Source of the DNA: JAVBNN01 sp031551525
Lineage (GTDB): Bacteria; Bacillota; Negativicutes; Acidaminococcales; JAISLQ01
Direction: 5' to 3'
NCBI GenBank assembly: GCA_031551525.1
Contig: JAVBNN010000006.1
Location: 1-43,539 of the forward strand
DNA: 43,539 nucleotides
The position numbers and the translations under genes were made by a program. Of the stretch, positions 7,409 to 15,796 are shown piece after piece. Each line of letters starts with the position of its first letter. Position 1 is the stretch's first letter. Under the pieces are notes generated by a model. It did no database searches. It worked only from the letters and a program-made list of their open reading frames with translations, and had not been told where the DNA came from.

Positions 7409-8572
7409 TCATGCCAATATCACCTCTTGAAGGCGCTCAGCCAAAAGAGAATATCTTCGTCTGGTGCGGTCATTCAAGACTGCCGTAGAAAGAGCCGCTT
7501 TTTGTCCTACTATCACTACTTTTTGTTTTGCCCTGGTAATCGCGGTATATAAAAGATTTCTCTGCAAAAGCATGTAGTGGGAACGGGATAGGGCCAATAC
7601 AACCAAGGGATATTCGCTGCCCTGCGATTTATGTACGCTCATTGCATAAGCCAGTTGCAGTTCGTCGAGCTCCCCTTGCTCGTATTTTACCAGTTGTCCG
7701 TCGTTGACATCCGGGAAGTACGCTTGGAGTACCCGCCCGTCGATACTTTTTACCCAACCGATATCCCCGTTAAACACTTCTTTTTCATAATTATTGCGTA
7801 CCTGCATTATTTTGTCGCCTTCGCGCAATATTTGATGTACAGACGGGATTTCTTCCTTATCGTCGCACGGTGGATTCAGTTGATTTTGCAAAAGTTTGTT
7901 AAGATTTTGCACTCCCGAAGCCTGCTTGTGCATGGGCGACAAAACCTGTACCCCCTGTCCACCACGGTATACCTGAAAATCCGAACATATACCGACTATT
8001 TTTTCGGCTATTTCCTGATCGCTCACACAGTCCACAAAATCAAAATCCCCGCCTTCTTTTATCGTCGGCATACGGCCGCGGTTTATGGCATGCGCGTTTA
8101 ACACTATCTGACTCTCCTGGGCCTGGCGGAATATTTCATTCAACCTTACCACCGGTAACTGGCGGGAGCGAATAATATCCTGTAAAACATTACCCGGTCC
8201 GACAGCCGGAAGTTGGTCGACGTCACCGACAAAAATCAGTCGGCAGCCAGACGGCAACGCTTTCAACAAGGACGCCGCCAACGTCATATCGAGCATGGAC
8301 GCCTCATCTACTATGACCGCCTCGGCATCGAGCGGGTTATCCTCATCGCGGCCAAAAGAAAACATGCCCATGCCCGGAGTATATTCGAGCATTTTATGCA
8401 CGGTCTGCGCCGGCCGACCGGTGGACTCGGTCAACCTCCTGGCGGCGCGCCCGGTAGGCGCGGCCAAGAGTATACGGCACCCCGCCGCTTCAAGGACGGA
8501 TAGAACTCCCCGGATGATAGTAGTTTTTCCCGTTCCCGGGCCGCCGGTCACTACCAGCACTCCGTGTTCCAA
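7409..8572 (-). CDS. recD2: RecD2 motor piece (helicase domains downstream of the TGA)
   Basis: Contains Walker A (GGPGTGKTT), Walker B region (AVIVDEASMLD), the GDVDQLP motif III and the C-terminal motif with SVHKSQGSEYP and YTAITRAK, so all superfamily 1 motifs are present. The first possible start codon is a TTG at 8570-8572 without a ribosome site, and it would remove about 40 residues that belong to the helicase. Independent translation is therefore doubtful. Confidence 0.65.
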   Translation of the reverse strand: MEHGVLVVTGGPGTGKTTIIRGVLSVLEAAGCRILLAAPTGRAARRLTESTGRPAQTVHKMLEYTPGMGMFSFGRDEDNPLDAEAVIVDEASMLDMTLAASLLKALPSGCRLIFVGDVDQLPAVGPGNVLQDIIRSRQLPVVRLNEIFRQAQESQIVLNAHAINRGRMPTIKEGGDFDFVDCVSDQEIAEKIVGICSDFQVYRGGQGVQVLSPMHKQASGVQNLNKLLQNQLNPPCDDKEEIPSVHQILREGDKIMQVRNNYEKEVFNGDIGWVKSIDGRVLQAYFPDVNDGQLVKYEQGELDELQLAYAMSVHKSQGSEYPLVVLALSRSHYMLLQRNLLYTAITRAKQKVVIVGQKAALSTAVLNDRTRRRYSLLAERLQEVILA

Positions 8573-8695
8573 TACCGAATCTATCGCCTGACGCTGTACG
8601 TCAGCCAGTTTTATACCTGCACTGTCTTCCCAACGCGCTATGATCTTCTCTGTATCCTTGGCCGATATCCGGCCTGCCCGCTCTTTAAGATGCAG

Positions 8696-9568
8696 TCACC
8701 GCTCTGCGACTTCTACCTCCGCTTCATATAGATACTCCGGATAAATCAAGCATTGCCCGCCGAATTCTTCTGTGCGCAACAGATCTTCCGCCAAAAGTCC
8801 GTGAAGGACAGAGGCTGTTTCCTCAGTCCCCACTTCCAGTAGCCGTGCAGTTTCTCTTTCCAATATATCTCGTGGCACACATACATGCCCGGCCTGAGCG
8901 ATCTGGGTAAGCGCAAAAGCAAAACCGGCCTTCAGCCGTTCACTGTGGTCATGCGTAAACCCGAGCGCCTGAGCAATGCGGTCAGCCGTACGAAAACCTA
9001 TCCCGTCAACTTCGCGAGCCATCCGGTAAGGATTAGCCGTTATTCGGTCGATGGCCGCCGTTCCATATACAATTTGCAGCTTGGCTGCATAATTGGCGCT
9101 TATACCATGCTGTTCCAAAAAAATCATCAGTTCCCGCATTTCAGCCAATTCGCCGTATGAAGCAGCAATAACTTCCGCTTTTTTCTTGCCGATACCGCTG
9201 ATCTCGGCCAGACGGTGCGGAGCTTCTGCTAATACAAACAGGGTATCGTCACCAAAATGGCCAACAATTCGCGCCGCCATAGCCCGCCCCACCCCTTTTA
9301 CCGCCCCAGAACCCAAAAACCGCTCTATGCCTTGCTTTGAGTTGGCAGTAAGACTACGGTAGGAAGCCGCTTTAAACTGGCGGCCGAACTTGGCGTGCTC
9401 CACCCATTGACCGGTTAGCTCCACCGCCTCACCCAATAAGGGCGCCAGAGCGTTCATGGCAACAGTAACCATACCCAGGAGTGGTGCCGATAGGCGCAAT
9501 ACGGAAAAGGCCCCGTCATTGCTCTGAAATATTATTGTTTCTACAACACCTTCAAGGCGTTCAGACAT
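8696..9568 (-). CDS. recD2: RecD2 N-terminal piece (290 residues, ends at the premature TGA)
   Basis: Begins MSERLEGVVETIIFQSNDGAF, the normal RecD2 start with its small beta domain. Helix-hairpin-helix elements are visible at about residues 85-130 (GSGAVKGVGRAMAARIV, ISGIGKKKAEVI) and around residues 185-200 (EVDGIGFRTADRIAQALG). GCGAGGT precedes the ATG. By itself it has DNA-binding elements but no ATPase. Confidence 0.75.
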   Translation of the reverse strand: MSERLEGVVETIIFQSNDGAFSVLRLSAPLLGMVTVAMNALAPLLGEAVELTGQWVEHAKFGRQFKAASYRSLTANSKQGIERFLGSGAVKGVGRAMAARIVGHFGDDTLFVLAEAPHRLAEISGIGKKKAEVIAASYGELAEMRELMIFLEQHGISANYAAKLQIVYGTAAIDRITANPYRMAREVDGIGFRTADRIAQALGFTHDHSERLKAGFAFALTQIAQAGHVCVPRDILERETARLLEVGTEETASVLHGLLAEDLLRTEEFGGQCLIYPEYLYEAEVEVAER

Positions 9569-9607
9569 AGACTACCTCGCTTAAAACTTGCATGTTTTTG
9601 ATGAATT

Positions 9608-9636
9608 TTGACAAACATTGCTTTTTAGAATATAAT
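9608..9636 (+). promoter_or_regulatory. Perfect consensus sigmaA promoter for the SpeD-like gene
   Basis: TTGACA at 9608-9613, 17-base spacer, TATAAT at 9631-9636. Both hexamers are exact consensus. Expected start near 9643 gives a leader of about 45 bases, followed by GAGGAGG and the ATG at 9688. Confidence 0.9.
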
Positions 9637-9687
9637 TTAATTTTAGTATACAGGCTAATTCCTGAATAATGAGGAGGAAATACGACC

Positions 9688-10170
9688 ATGGCGCTGGCCG
9701 GAAAACAAATCATTCTCGACCTTTATAATTGCAACTATAACATAATAAACAGCCCAGATGAACTGGAAGCGCTCTTAAAAGACATACTTGAAATCAATCT
9801 TATAAACATTCAGTCTTTTCACCGTCAAAGCTACAAAGACCGAACCGATTTCTCACTGGCCGCATTTCTCGATCAGGGGCATATAACGGTACATACCATG
9901 CCGGATAAAGGTTTTGCCGCCATAGATATTTTTTCCGAACTACCTGATAGCACACTCGACAGGATAGTCTATAAAATTAAACGTGGCCTACACTCCGAGA
10001 AAAGCAAGATCACCTACCTTAGACGCGGTGATTTTGGTTCATTGAGCGATATGAAACCCATTATCAACAAGAACACCAAACCCTGGCGGCGTGTACGCAA
10101 CACCAGCGCGAAAGTGTGGAATATCATCGTCTCTCGCCATAATGCAGGCAGAAGCGGCTTTCCCGACTGA
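9688..10170 (+). CDS. S-adenosylmethionine decarboxylase-like protein lacking the pyruvoyl serine
   Basis: The 160-residue protein has the SpeD/SpeH class fold signature: GKQIILDLYNC near residues 5-15, SFH near 43-45, GHITVHTMPD at 64-73 and GFAAIDIF at 75-82. In active enzymes the motif ESHxxxHTWPE carries the serine that self-cleaves to form the pyruvoyl group; here that position is Gly64. The catalytic cysteine found a few residues after VDVF is replaced by Glu84. The downstream histidine (His69) is kept. It is therefore predicted not to process itself or decarboxylate AdoMet in the known way. No spermidine synthase gene is adjacent. A strong promoter, good ribosome site (GAGGAGG) and own terminator show that it is an expressed single-gene unit. 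The family call is confident; the role is unknown. Confidence 0.8.
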   Translation: MALAGKQIILDLYNCNYNIINSPDELEALLKDILEINLINIQSFHRQSYKDRTDFSLAAFLDQGHITVHTMPDKGFAAIDIFSELPDSTLDRIVYKIKRGLHSEKSKITYLRRGDFGSLSDMKPIINKNTKPWRRVRNTSAKVWNIIVSRHNAGRSGFPD

Positions 10171-10174
10171 CCAG

Positions 10175-10203
10175 CGCCCCACAACTATGTGGGGCGTTTT
10201 TTT
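10175..10203 (+). terminator. Terminator of the SpeD-like gene
   Basis: CGCCCCACA at 10175-10183 pairs with TGTGGGGCG at 10188-10196, 4-base loop, followed by a run of seven T. Lies 5 bases after the stop codon. Confidence 0.9.
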
Positions 10204-10216
10204 ACGCCCAAAAGCC

Positions 10217-11779
10217 TCAGCCCAATTCATGCTTTTTCAGCATTCTCAATAAAGTAGTCCTATTAACGCCAAGCTGTTTGGCCATTTTGCTTTTATTCCC
10301 GCCGCACTCTTTATATGCTTTTGCTAAAAACTCGTGCTCCCGGTTATACATATATTCTTCATAACTGGAATAACCGTCTTTTACTGCACCTTCACCGTCA
10401 AGAATATAATAAGGCAAATGCCTTACATCTATAGTATTGTCGCCGGTTTCCAGCATATTGATAGCATATTCCGCACAATTTTGCAGTTCCCGGACATTGC
10501 CCGGCCACTCATATTTTTTCAAAACATCCAGTACCTGTGGCGAAAATTCCAGATAAAAACCTGACTTACTCATCATCTTGGCAAATTTATGTAAAAAATA
10601 ATCAAACAGCGGCACTATATCATCTGTCCGCTCGCGCAGTGACGGAATATCTACCGTAAGGACGTTCAGGCGAAAATATAGATCCGGGCGGAACCCCCCT
10701 TCCTCCACCAGCACTTTCATGTCACGATTGGTTGAGGCGATGATCCGCACATCTATTTTTACCGGAGTGGACTCGCCTACTCTGGTTATTTCCCGCTCCT
10801 GTATGGCGCGCAAGAGGCGGACCTGCAAATCAAACGGCATTTCACTGATTTCATCGAGAAACAATGTGCCGCTGTTCGCCTGTTCAAAAGCGCCGATATT
10901 CCCGCTTTTTTTCGCTCCGGTAAACGCCCCTTCCGCATAGCCAAAAAGTATACTCTCTACCAGGTTTTCTGGTATAGCGCCGCAATTTATCGCTATAAAT
11001 GGTTGCGCCGAACGGTCACTGGCGTTATGTATAGCCTGGGCAAACAACTCCTTGCCGGTACCCGTTTCGCCGTTGACCAGTACCGTTGACTGTGTGCGGG
11101 CCGCGTTTCTCGCAATGCTTTTAGCCTTGTTGATCGCCGCGCTGATGCCTATAATGTCCTCCATGTGATAGCGAGCATATTGATGCCGCCGGCTCTCATC
11201 CAACAATCTTTTTTGGCGTTGGTTGCTCTGTTTGTTGTTGAACGCCAGACCATATTCTTCGGTTATAGGCACACGAACCGCACTTGCCCCTTCAGCAAAA
11301 AACGCCGGTCCTATACTCGGTCGCATCTCTTTTAGCGTTTTGCTGTATAGTTCCTGATATTCGCCGATTGCCGCCACATTTTCACTGCCATCAGGGAAAA
11401 AGGCGTTTTCCCTGATCCCCTCGCGATTAAACAGCGTGGCATCACCACCCGCTATCTGGGCGATAAACGGCAGGGCATTTATTATAGCTTTTTTTTGCTG
11501 CGCCGCCTTGGCGACTGTCTGGCTATTATCTAGAACCAGCCATCTGTTGGCGGACAAATGCATCACGCAAATGGTTATGCCTTCGTCTACTCTTACGCCC
11601 ACCGGTTCGCCGCTTGCTAACGTATCCATCAAGCAGACCATGGACGGCGTCGGCAATTTGGTGGTTTTTTCTCCCGCAGCAGACACGGTCACCTCGCCCC
11701 GTTCATTCGCAATAACAGCCAAACCATCTACCATCTTGGATATTTTACTGAATATTTCCTGGTATTCACTGCGTTTCAC
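10217..11779 (-). CDS. Sigma54-dependent transcriptional activator with an unrecognised sensor domain
   Basis: Enhancer-binding protein that would use ATP to open sigma54 promoters. Counting from an upstream ATG at 11797, the AAA+ domain holds Walker A GETGTGKE (243-250), GAFTGA (290-295, contact with sigma54) and Walker B GTLFLDEI (310-317); a Fis-type helix-turn-helix is at 500-522. Residues 1-200 form a sensor region I do not recognise; it lacks the phospho-acceptor pattern of a receiver domain and may be PAS- or GAF-like. The start is placed at the GTG at 11779 because a G-rich ribosome site (GGGGGGTGGGG) precedes it and an extended -10 promoter lies just before the ATG at 11797, which would leave that ATG almost without leader. 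Target genes and signal are not evident from the neighbours. Confidence 0.88.
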   Translation of the reverse strand: MKRSEYQEIFSKISKMVDGLAVIANERGEVTVSAAGEKTTKLPTPSMVCLMDTLASGEPVGVRVDEGITICVMHLSANRWLVLDNSQTVAKAAQQKKAIINALPFIAQIAGGDATLFNREGIRENAFFPDGSENVAAIGEYQELYSKTLKEMRPSIGPAFFAEGASAVRVPITEEYGLAFNNKQSNQRQKRLLDESRRHQYARYHMEDIIGISAAINKAKSIARNAARTQSTVLVNGETGTGKELFAQAIHNASDRSAQPFIAINCGAIPENLVESILFGYAEGAFTGAKKSGNIGAFEQANSGTLFLDEISEMPFDLQVRLLRAIQEREITRVGESTPVKIDVRIIASTNRDMKVLVEEGGFRPDLYFRLNVLTVDIPSLRERTDDIVPLFDYFLHKFAKMMSKSGFYLEFSPQVLDVLKKYEWPGNVRELQNCAEYAINMLETGDNTIDVRHLPYYILDGEGAVKDGYSSYEEYMYNREHEFLAKAYKECGGNKSKMAKQLGVNRTTLLRMLKKHELG

Positions 11780-11801
11780 TGCCCCACCCCCCGACATAAA
11801 G

Positions 11802-11810
11802 ATTATAACA
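11802..11810 (-). promoter_or_regulatory. Extended -10 promoter of the sigma54 activator gene
   Basis: TGTTATAAT on the minus strand (TGN-TATAAT). No -35 hexamer at the right distance. Transcription would start near 11795, supporting the GTG start at 11779. Confidence 0.55.
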
Positions 11811-11838
11811 TATTAAAAGCACTTCCGGCCTATGCTAG

Positions 11839-13029
11839 CTAGCTTTGTGTCCGATTACCTTTTATCCGGTAAGAATAACTGTACAGGTATGCCACGAAAA
11901 GCAAAAGGCAAAGGCCGGTAGACGCCAGGGAGATATTTGTCGGAACTCCCGTTTTGACCGCCAGTGTGTAGGCGCCTACCCCAGCAAACATAAAGGTATT
12001 TTCAACAAAATTTTGCACAGCGATAGTTTTCCCGGCCCCTACCACATTATGCCCTGCCTGCTGCAAAGCGGCGTTCATAGGAACTATGTACGCCCCGCCC
12101 AAAAAGCCGATCAAAAGCAGCATAAATACAGTGAGATATATATTTCCAACAAAAACAAAAGACAGTATGCCAAGCCCCATACCTAAGCCAAAGCGCGCAG
12201 TTTTCCAATAGGTGGCTATACTGGCAAAACGCGGCGCCGCTAAAGCTCCGAACGCCACGCCCACGCCGCTGGCAGCGGCTATAAAACTGATGGTGGTGAG
12301 ATCGGCGATTCCAAGAGCTACAGGAGCCCAAGCAAATATCAGCATGCGCAATACCGCCGAAGACAACCAAAAAGAACCCGTACCGATAAGTGAATAATGG
12401 CTTTGCGGCATTTTCAGCAATGCTGTGGTATCGCCGCAAAACTCTTTTACTGCGTACCGGTAATCTATCGCCCGGTTCCCCGGATCGAGTGGGATAAATA
12501 TATTTATTACCATGGAAAGAATATATAGCACCGCACAAACAGACAACCCTACCATAGCGGAAATATCGGCCAAAAAACCTCCTGCCACAGAACCGGTGAG
12601 TATCGCCAGTATCGTATAACTCTCGAGGCCGGAGTTCGCTTTCAACAATGCATCCTCACCCTTAGTCAGCAAAGGTAGTATCCCATACTTGGCCGGACTG
12701 TATACTACAGCGCCCACACCAACTACCGCATAACTGAGCGCCGGGTCACAGTGCGCAAAGAGCAGGCCGACTCCGCACAATTTGATAAAATTCCCCACCA
12801 TAAGCACTCTCGCTTTGGCATGCCGGTCGGCAAACCGCCCCACCCAGGGCGACAGCACTATATAAGAAGCCAGAAACAGACTCTGCACCAGCGGCAGATA
12901 ATAATCCGGATAGGTGTACTGTTGCAAAATAGCCAGCACGATGAACAATATCATATTATCAACAAATGCCGATAAAAACTGCGCCAGATAAAGAGCGGGC
13001 AACGGTCGTAAATTCAACGTCCTGCGCAT
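11839..13029 (-). CDS. lplT: LplT-like lysophospholipid transporter (major facilitator superfamily)
   Basis: Inner-membrane transporter that flips lysophospholipids inward for reacylation by Aas. About 12 hydrophobic segments are visible over roughly 400 residues, with the MFS loop after helix 2 (GRFADRHAKARVL) and a motif SPAKYGILP typical of LplT. It stands directly after aas, one base from the aas stop when translation begins at the ATG at 13029 (GGGGAATGAT spacing); an ATG at 13041 inside aas is less likely because no ribosome site is correctly spaced. The aas-lplT pairing is known from Escherichia coli, where the genes are adjacent. In a diderm this would recycle lyso-lipids made by lipoprotein acylation. 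Confidence 0.85.
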   Translation of the reverse strand: MRRTLNLRPLPALYLAQFLSAFVDNMILFIVLAILQQYTYPDYYLPLVQSLFLASYIVLSPWVGRFADRHAKARVLMVGNFIKLCGVGLLFAHCDPALSYAVVGVGAVVYSPAKYGILPLLTKGEDALLKANSGLESYTILAILTGSVAGGFLADISAMVGLSVCAVLYILSMVINIFIPLDPGNRAIDYRYAVKEFCGDTTALLKMPQSHYSLIGTGSFWLSSAVLRMLIFAWAPVALGIADLTTISFIAAASGVGVAFGALAAPRFASIATYWKTARFGLGMGLGILSFVFVGNIYLTVFMLLLIGFLGGAYIVPMNAALQQAGHNVVGAGKTIAVQNFVENTFMFAGVGAYTLAVKTGVPTNISLASTGLCLLLFVAYLYSYSYRIKGNRTQS

Positions 13030-13030
13030 A

Positions 13031-15130
13031 TCATTCCCCATCCCTTACCACAAGGGCCTTCAAAGATACATAATCCGTTTTGCCGTTGCCAAGAAGCGGC
13101 AGCTTGTCGACCGTCAGCAAACTTGAAGGCATAGCCAAAAGATTTTCCTTGTTTGCACTTATAAATTCGCGCAAAGCTTGTTTAGTTGCGTTTTTACTTG
13201 TAGTATAGAGGATTATTTTCTCTCCGCGTTTGGTGTCCGGCAGGTTTATTGCAGCGTATTGACCAATGCCAAAGCAGTTTTCCGCCACTTTTTCCACTCC
13301 GTCCAGACTGACCATTTCGCCTGAGATCTTGGCAAAACGCTTCAAGCGCGATTTTATAGCCACAAAACCATCTTCGTCTACTTCAACTATATCACCACAG
13401 TTATACCAGGCTGGAGCCAGGACAAATCCCTGCCCAGCCAGTAGGTACCCTTGCATCATATTGGGGCCTTTTACCAGAATATCCCCGCCGCCTTCGATGC
13501 CCGCCACCGCTTCCAGCCGCCACTCTATGCCTGGCAATATACGACCCACCGTGCCGGTTTTATAAAATAACGGCGTATTGAGCGCCAATACAGGTGACGC
13601 CTCGGTCACGCCATAGCCCTCCAGCACCCTCAAGCCAAACTTTTCATGCCACAGTTGGCGTACTTCATCCTTTAACTTCTCACCACCGGCCAACACATAA
13701 CGCATACTGTAAAAATCGTATGGATGGGCGTATTTGGCATAGCCCGACAAAAAAGTCGGTGTCCCGAGCATAACGGTGATATTCCGGTCATATACTATTT
13801 CCGGTATTATCTTGTAGTGCAGCGGCGTAGGATATAAAAACAGCCCCATCCCGCTAAAGAGCGGCAGAAAAGTCCCCGCCGTCAAGCCGAAAGAGTGAAA
13901 CATCGGCAAAGCGTTGAGCATCTTGTCGCACGGGGTATAGTCGATGATACTGCCGATCTGGTTCAGGTTGGAAAGGATATTTTTATGCGACAATACCACA
14001 CCCTTGGGCCTTGACTCACTACCGCTGGTAAATAACACCAGCTCCCCCAGATGACCCGCCTTCTTGCGCAAAATCAGCTTAACCAGGGCGGCGCACTTTC
14101 CTGCCCAACCAATACTGCTTTTGACGTCTTCCAGATATATTAGTTGGCAATGTTTCTTAAGAGCCGCCTGAAGTTCTTCAAAATGCCCCTTTTCAATAAA
14201 CTGCCGGGAAGTCAGTATAGTCCTGAGTCCGGCTATTTCACTGCAGTGAAGATTATTTGCCGTACCGGCGCTGAAATTCAGTATCGCCGGCGTCTTTCCC
14301 ATATAAAAAAGTGTGAACAGGGCGACCAGGTGCCCTATAGAGTTTGGCAGTAAAACACCTACCCGTTCCTCTTTGTTCAATGTGTCCGCCAGTTGGTCTG
14401 CCATGGCGTAACTGCCCAGCAATATATCACTGTAACCGGCCTTTGCGCCAACATCTTCTATCAGTTGGCCGCCGCCTTGTTCCCTGGCCGCTTCCAACAG
14501 TTTGTCAAACAGGTTTCCCGTCCGTTCCGCCGCTTCTCTGGCTTTAAACATATTGTACTGCAATATGGTAAGTATATTGTCACTTACCTGTTTTTTCTGC
14601 TTACGCAAAGGCAGGCCGGGTGCAAGTGCCAAAGTATAAGGCTCACCGGCAAAAATACTTACCTCCGGCAACCAGCGCGAATGCACCATGTTTTTTATCC
14701 TGGTAACTTTAGATAGATGCGTGCCCAAGAAAATCACCGGATATATGCGGGCAGCGCTCCTGAAGGCAACCAGCCCTATGCCGTTGTACACCTTCATCAG
14801 GCCGCCGGTCATAGTCAGCCTTCCTTCGGGAAAAAGCACTATCGGCTGTCCGGTTTTGGCGACCGTTATAATCTTTTTCAGGGAATACGGGTTGAGCGGA
14901 TCTATTTTGATATGATTTATCCAACGCAAAACCGGTGATATTTTCTCCGCTATCTCGGTATTTATCACAAAACAGGCTTCTTTTGGCAAGTACGCATAAA
15001 GAAACACGGCGTCGAGAAACGAAGCATGGTTGGGCATTATGATAGAGGGCCCCGCAAATTTAAGCTTTTCCAGGCCAAAAAACCTTGTTCGGAATACAAA
15101 TCTCAGCAGCCACTTTAAAAAATTTTTCAC
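13031..15130 (-). CDS. aas: Bifunctional acyltransferase / acyl-ACP synthetase (Aas)
   Basis: Reacylates 2-acyl-lysophospholipid, using fatty acid activated by its own AMP-forming domain. The 699-residue protein has an N-terminal acyltransferase (NHASFLDAVF near residues 34-43 with the HX4D motif, FPEGRLT near 99-105) and a C-terminal AMP-forming domain with the P-loop-like LFTSGSESRPKGVVLSH near residues 366-382 and EGYGVTEASP near 503-512. Length and order equal E. coli Aas (719). It begins with GTG overlapping the tetR stop (GTGA), so translation is coupled to the regulator. Expression should respond to the TetR repressor encoded just upstream through operator 15745-15768. Confidence 0.92.
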   Translation of the reverse strand: MKNFLKWLLRFVFRTRFFGLEKLKFAGPSIIMPNHASFLDAVFLYAYLPKEACFVINTEIAEKISPVLRWINHIKIDPLNPYSLKKIITVAKTGQPIVLFPEGRLTMTGGLMKVYNGIGLVAFRSAARIYPVIFLGTHLSKVTRIKNMVHSRWLPEVSIFAGEPYTLALAPGLPLRKQKKQVSDNILTILQYNMFKAREAAERTGNLFDKLLEAAREQGGGQLIEDVGAKAGYSDILLGSYAMADQLADTLNKEERVGVLLPNSIGHLVALFTLFYMGKTPAILNFSAGTANNLHCSEIAGLRTILTSRQFIEKGHFEELQAALKKHCQLIYLEDVKSSIGWAGKCAALVKLILRKKAGHLGELVLFTSGSESRPKGVVLSHKNILSNLNQIGSIIDYTPCDKMLNALPMFHSFGLTAGTFLPLFSGMGLFLYPTPLHYKIIPEIVYDRNITVMLGTPTFLSGYAKYAHPYDFYSMRYVLAGGEKLKDEVRQLWHEKFGLRVLEGYGVTEASPVLALNTPLFYKTGTVGRILPGIEWRLEAVAGIEGGGDILVKGPNMMQGYLLAGQGFVLAPAWYNCGDIVEVDEDGFVAIKSRLKRFAKISGEMVSLDGVEKVAENCFGIGQYAAINLPDTKRGEKIILYTTSKNATKQALREFISANKENLLAMPSSLLTVDKLPLLGNGKTDYVSLKALVVRDGE

Positions 15131-15732
15131 AACCTCTTTCCATCCTTTACCAAAGCTGAAAAACTCAGCAACTTATGCAACATATCCTTGACCTGTGTTC
15201 TTATCTCAGGCAGTCCGGGAAGTTCGTCGGAAAAATACTGATAATGCTCCAGTGGTTTGAGCATGAGGCCGCTAAACAGGCTTATCCATAAATAAACAGG
15301 TTGGCGCGGTATTTCACCTTTTTCCATGCCTTCTTTCAGTATTTTTTTTAGCACAAAGTGCGGTTTGATCTGCTCTTTCACCTGATCCCAAAATATATAC
15401 TGGGATAAAAGCGCCACCTTGATCTCAGCAGGATGTTCCTCAAACAACTCATAGGTAACGTCCACCACCCGGCAAAGCTTTTCCGCCGTTCCCCTGGTTT
15501 TTGCGTCTATGGCAGTCAGGCGGCCGGTGTAGTAGGTAATGATCATCGTGAAAATATATAAAGCCATTTCTTCTTTTGTTTTAAAATGTTTATAGAGCGC
15601 CGCTTCCGACACTCCGGCTGCCTTTGCTATATCGCGTACAGAGACGGCATGATAGCCCCGGGCGGCAAACAGCTCTATGCTGGCCTGCAACAGATCTCCT
15701 TTTTTCCCTTCATGTGCGAACAAAGCGCGCAT
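15127..15732 (-). CDS. TetR family repressor of the lipid module
   Basis: DNA-binding regulator with a helix-turn-helix at about residues 15-55 (ASIELFAARGYHAVSVRDIAKAAGVSEAALYKHFKTKEEM, in the longer numbering) and a helical ligand domain; 201 residues. The start is the ATG at 15732, since AAAGGGG is properly spaced for it but too close to a GTG two codons upstream. A perfect 10-bp inverted repeat lies 13 bases before the start, overlapping its own promoter, and a variant repeat stands at the promoter of the CREST gene, so it probably represses both itself with aas-lplT and the CREST hydrolase. The likely ligand is an acyl-CoA, acyl-ACP or free fatty acid, judged only from its partners. Confidence 0.9.
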   Translation of the reverse strand: MRALFAHEGKKGDLLQASIELFAARGYHAVSVRDIAKAAGVSEAALYKHFKTKEEMALYIFTMIITYYTGRLTAIDAKTRGTAEKLCRVVDVTYELFEEHPAEIKVALLSQYIFWDQVKEQIKPHFVLKKILKEGMEKGEIPRQPVYLWISLFSGLMLKPLEHYQYFSDELPGLPEIRTQVKDMLHKLLSFSALVKDGKRL

Positions 15733-15744
15733 TTCCACCGCCCC

Positions 15745-15768
15745 TTTGGTTAACTTTTGTTAACCAAA
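15745..15768. promoter_or_regulatory. TetR operator at the tetR-aas-lplT promoter
   Basis: Perfect inverted repeat TTTGGTTAAC-N4-GTTAACCAAA. It starts at the inner edge of the -10 element and covers the transcription start and the ribosome site approach. The same core GGTTAAC-N4-GTTAAC is present at 16616-16637. Confidence 0.85.
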
Positions 15769-15796
15769 TATTAATAAAAAAAACCTGCTTTGTCAA
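15768..15796 (-). promoter_or_regulatory. SigmaA promoter of tetR-aas-lplT
   Basis: On the minus strand TTGACA (15791-15796), 17-base spacer, TAATAT (15768-15773). The -35 hexamer overlaps the stop codon of the CREST gene (15793-15795). Confidence 0.85.

Larger units (their letters stand above)
7409..9568 (-). pseudogene. recD2: ATP-dependent helicase RecD2 interrupted by one in-frame TGA
   Basis: RecD2 is a 5'-3' DNA helicase of superfamily 1 acting in repair and replication-fork maintenance outside RecBCD. Two reading frames in the same phase together make one full-length RecD2: residues 1-290 (N-terminal domain with helix-hairpin-helix repeats) and, after the TGA at 8696-8698 and 41 open codons, the motor domains with Walker A GGPGTGKTT. 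Joined length is about 719 residues, as expected. The codon at the break lies between VAER and LHLKERAG, in a loop before the motor; CGA to TGA would be a one-base change. The rest of the gene has no frameshift and looks well conserved. This may be a recent mutation, a sequencing error or read-through; TGA ends many other genes here, so it is a normal stop. Confidence 0.8.

Noticed and set aside
8696..8698. TGA used as a sense codon (recoded genome)
   Set aside because: csrA, fliW, flgM, argG, argH and other intact genes end at TGA, so it acts as a stop here.
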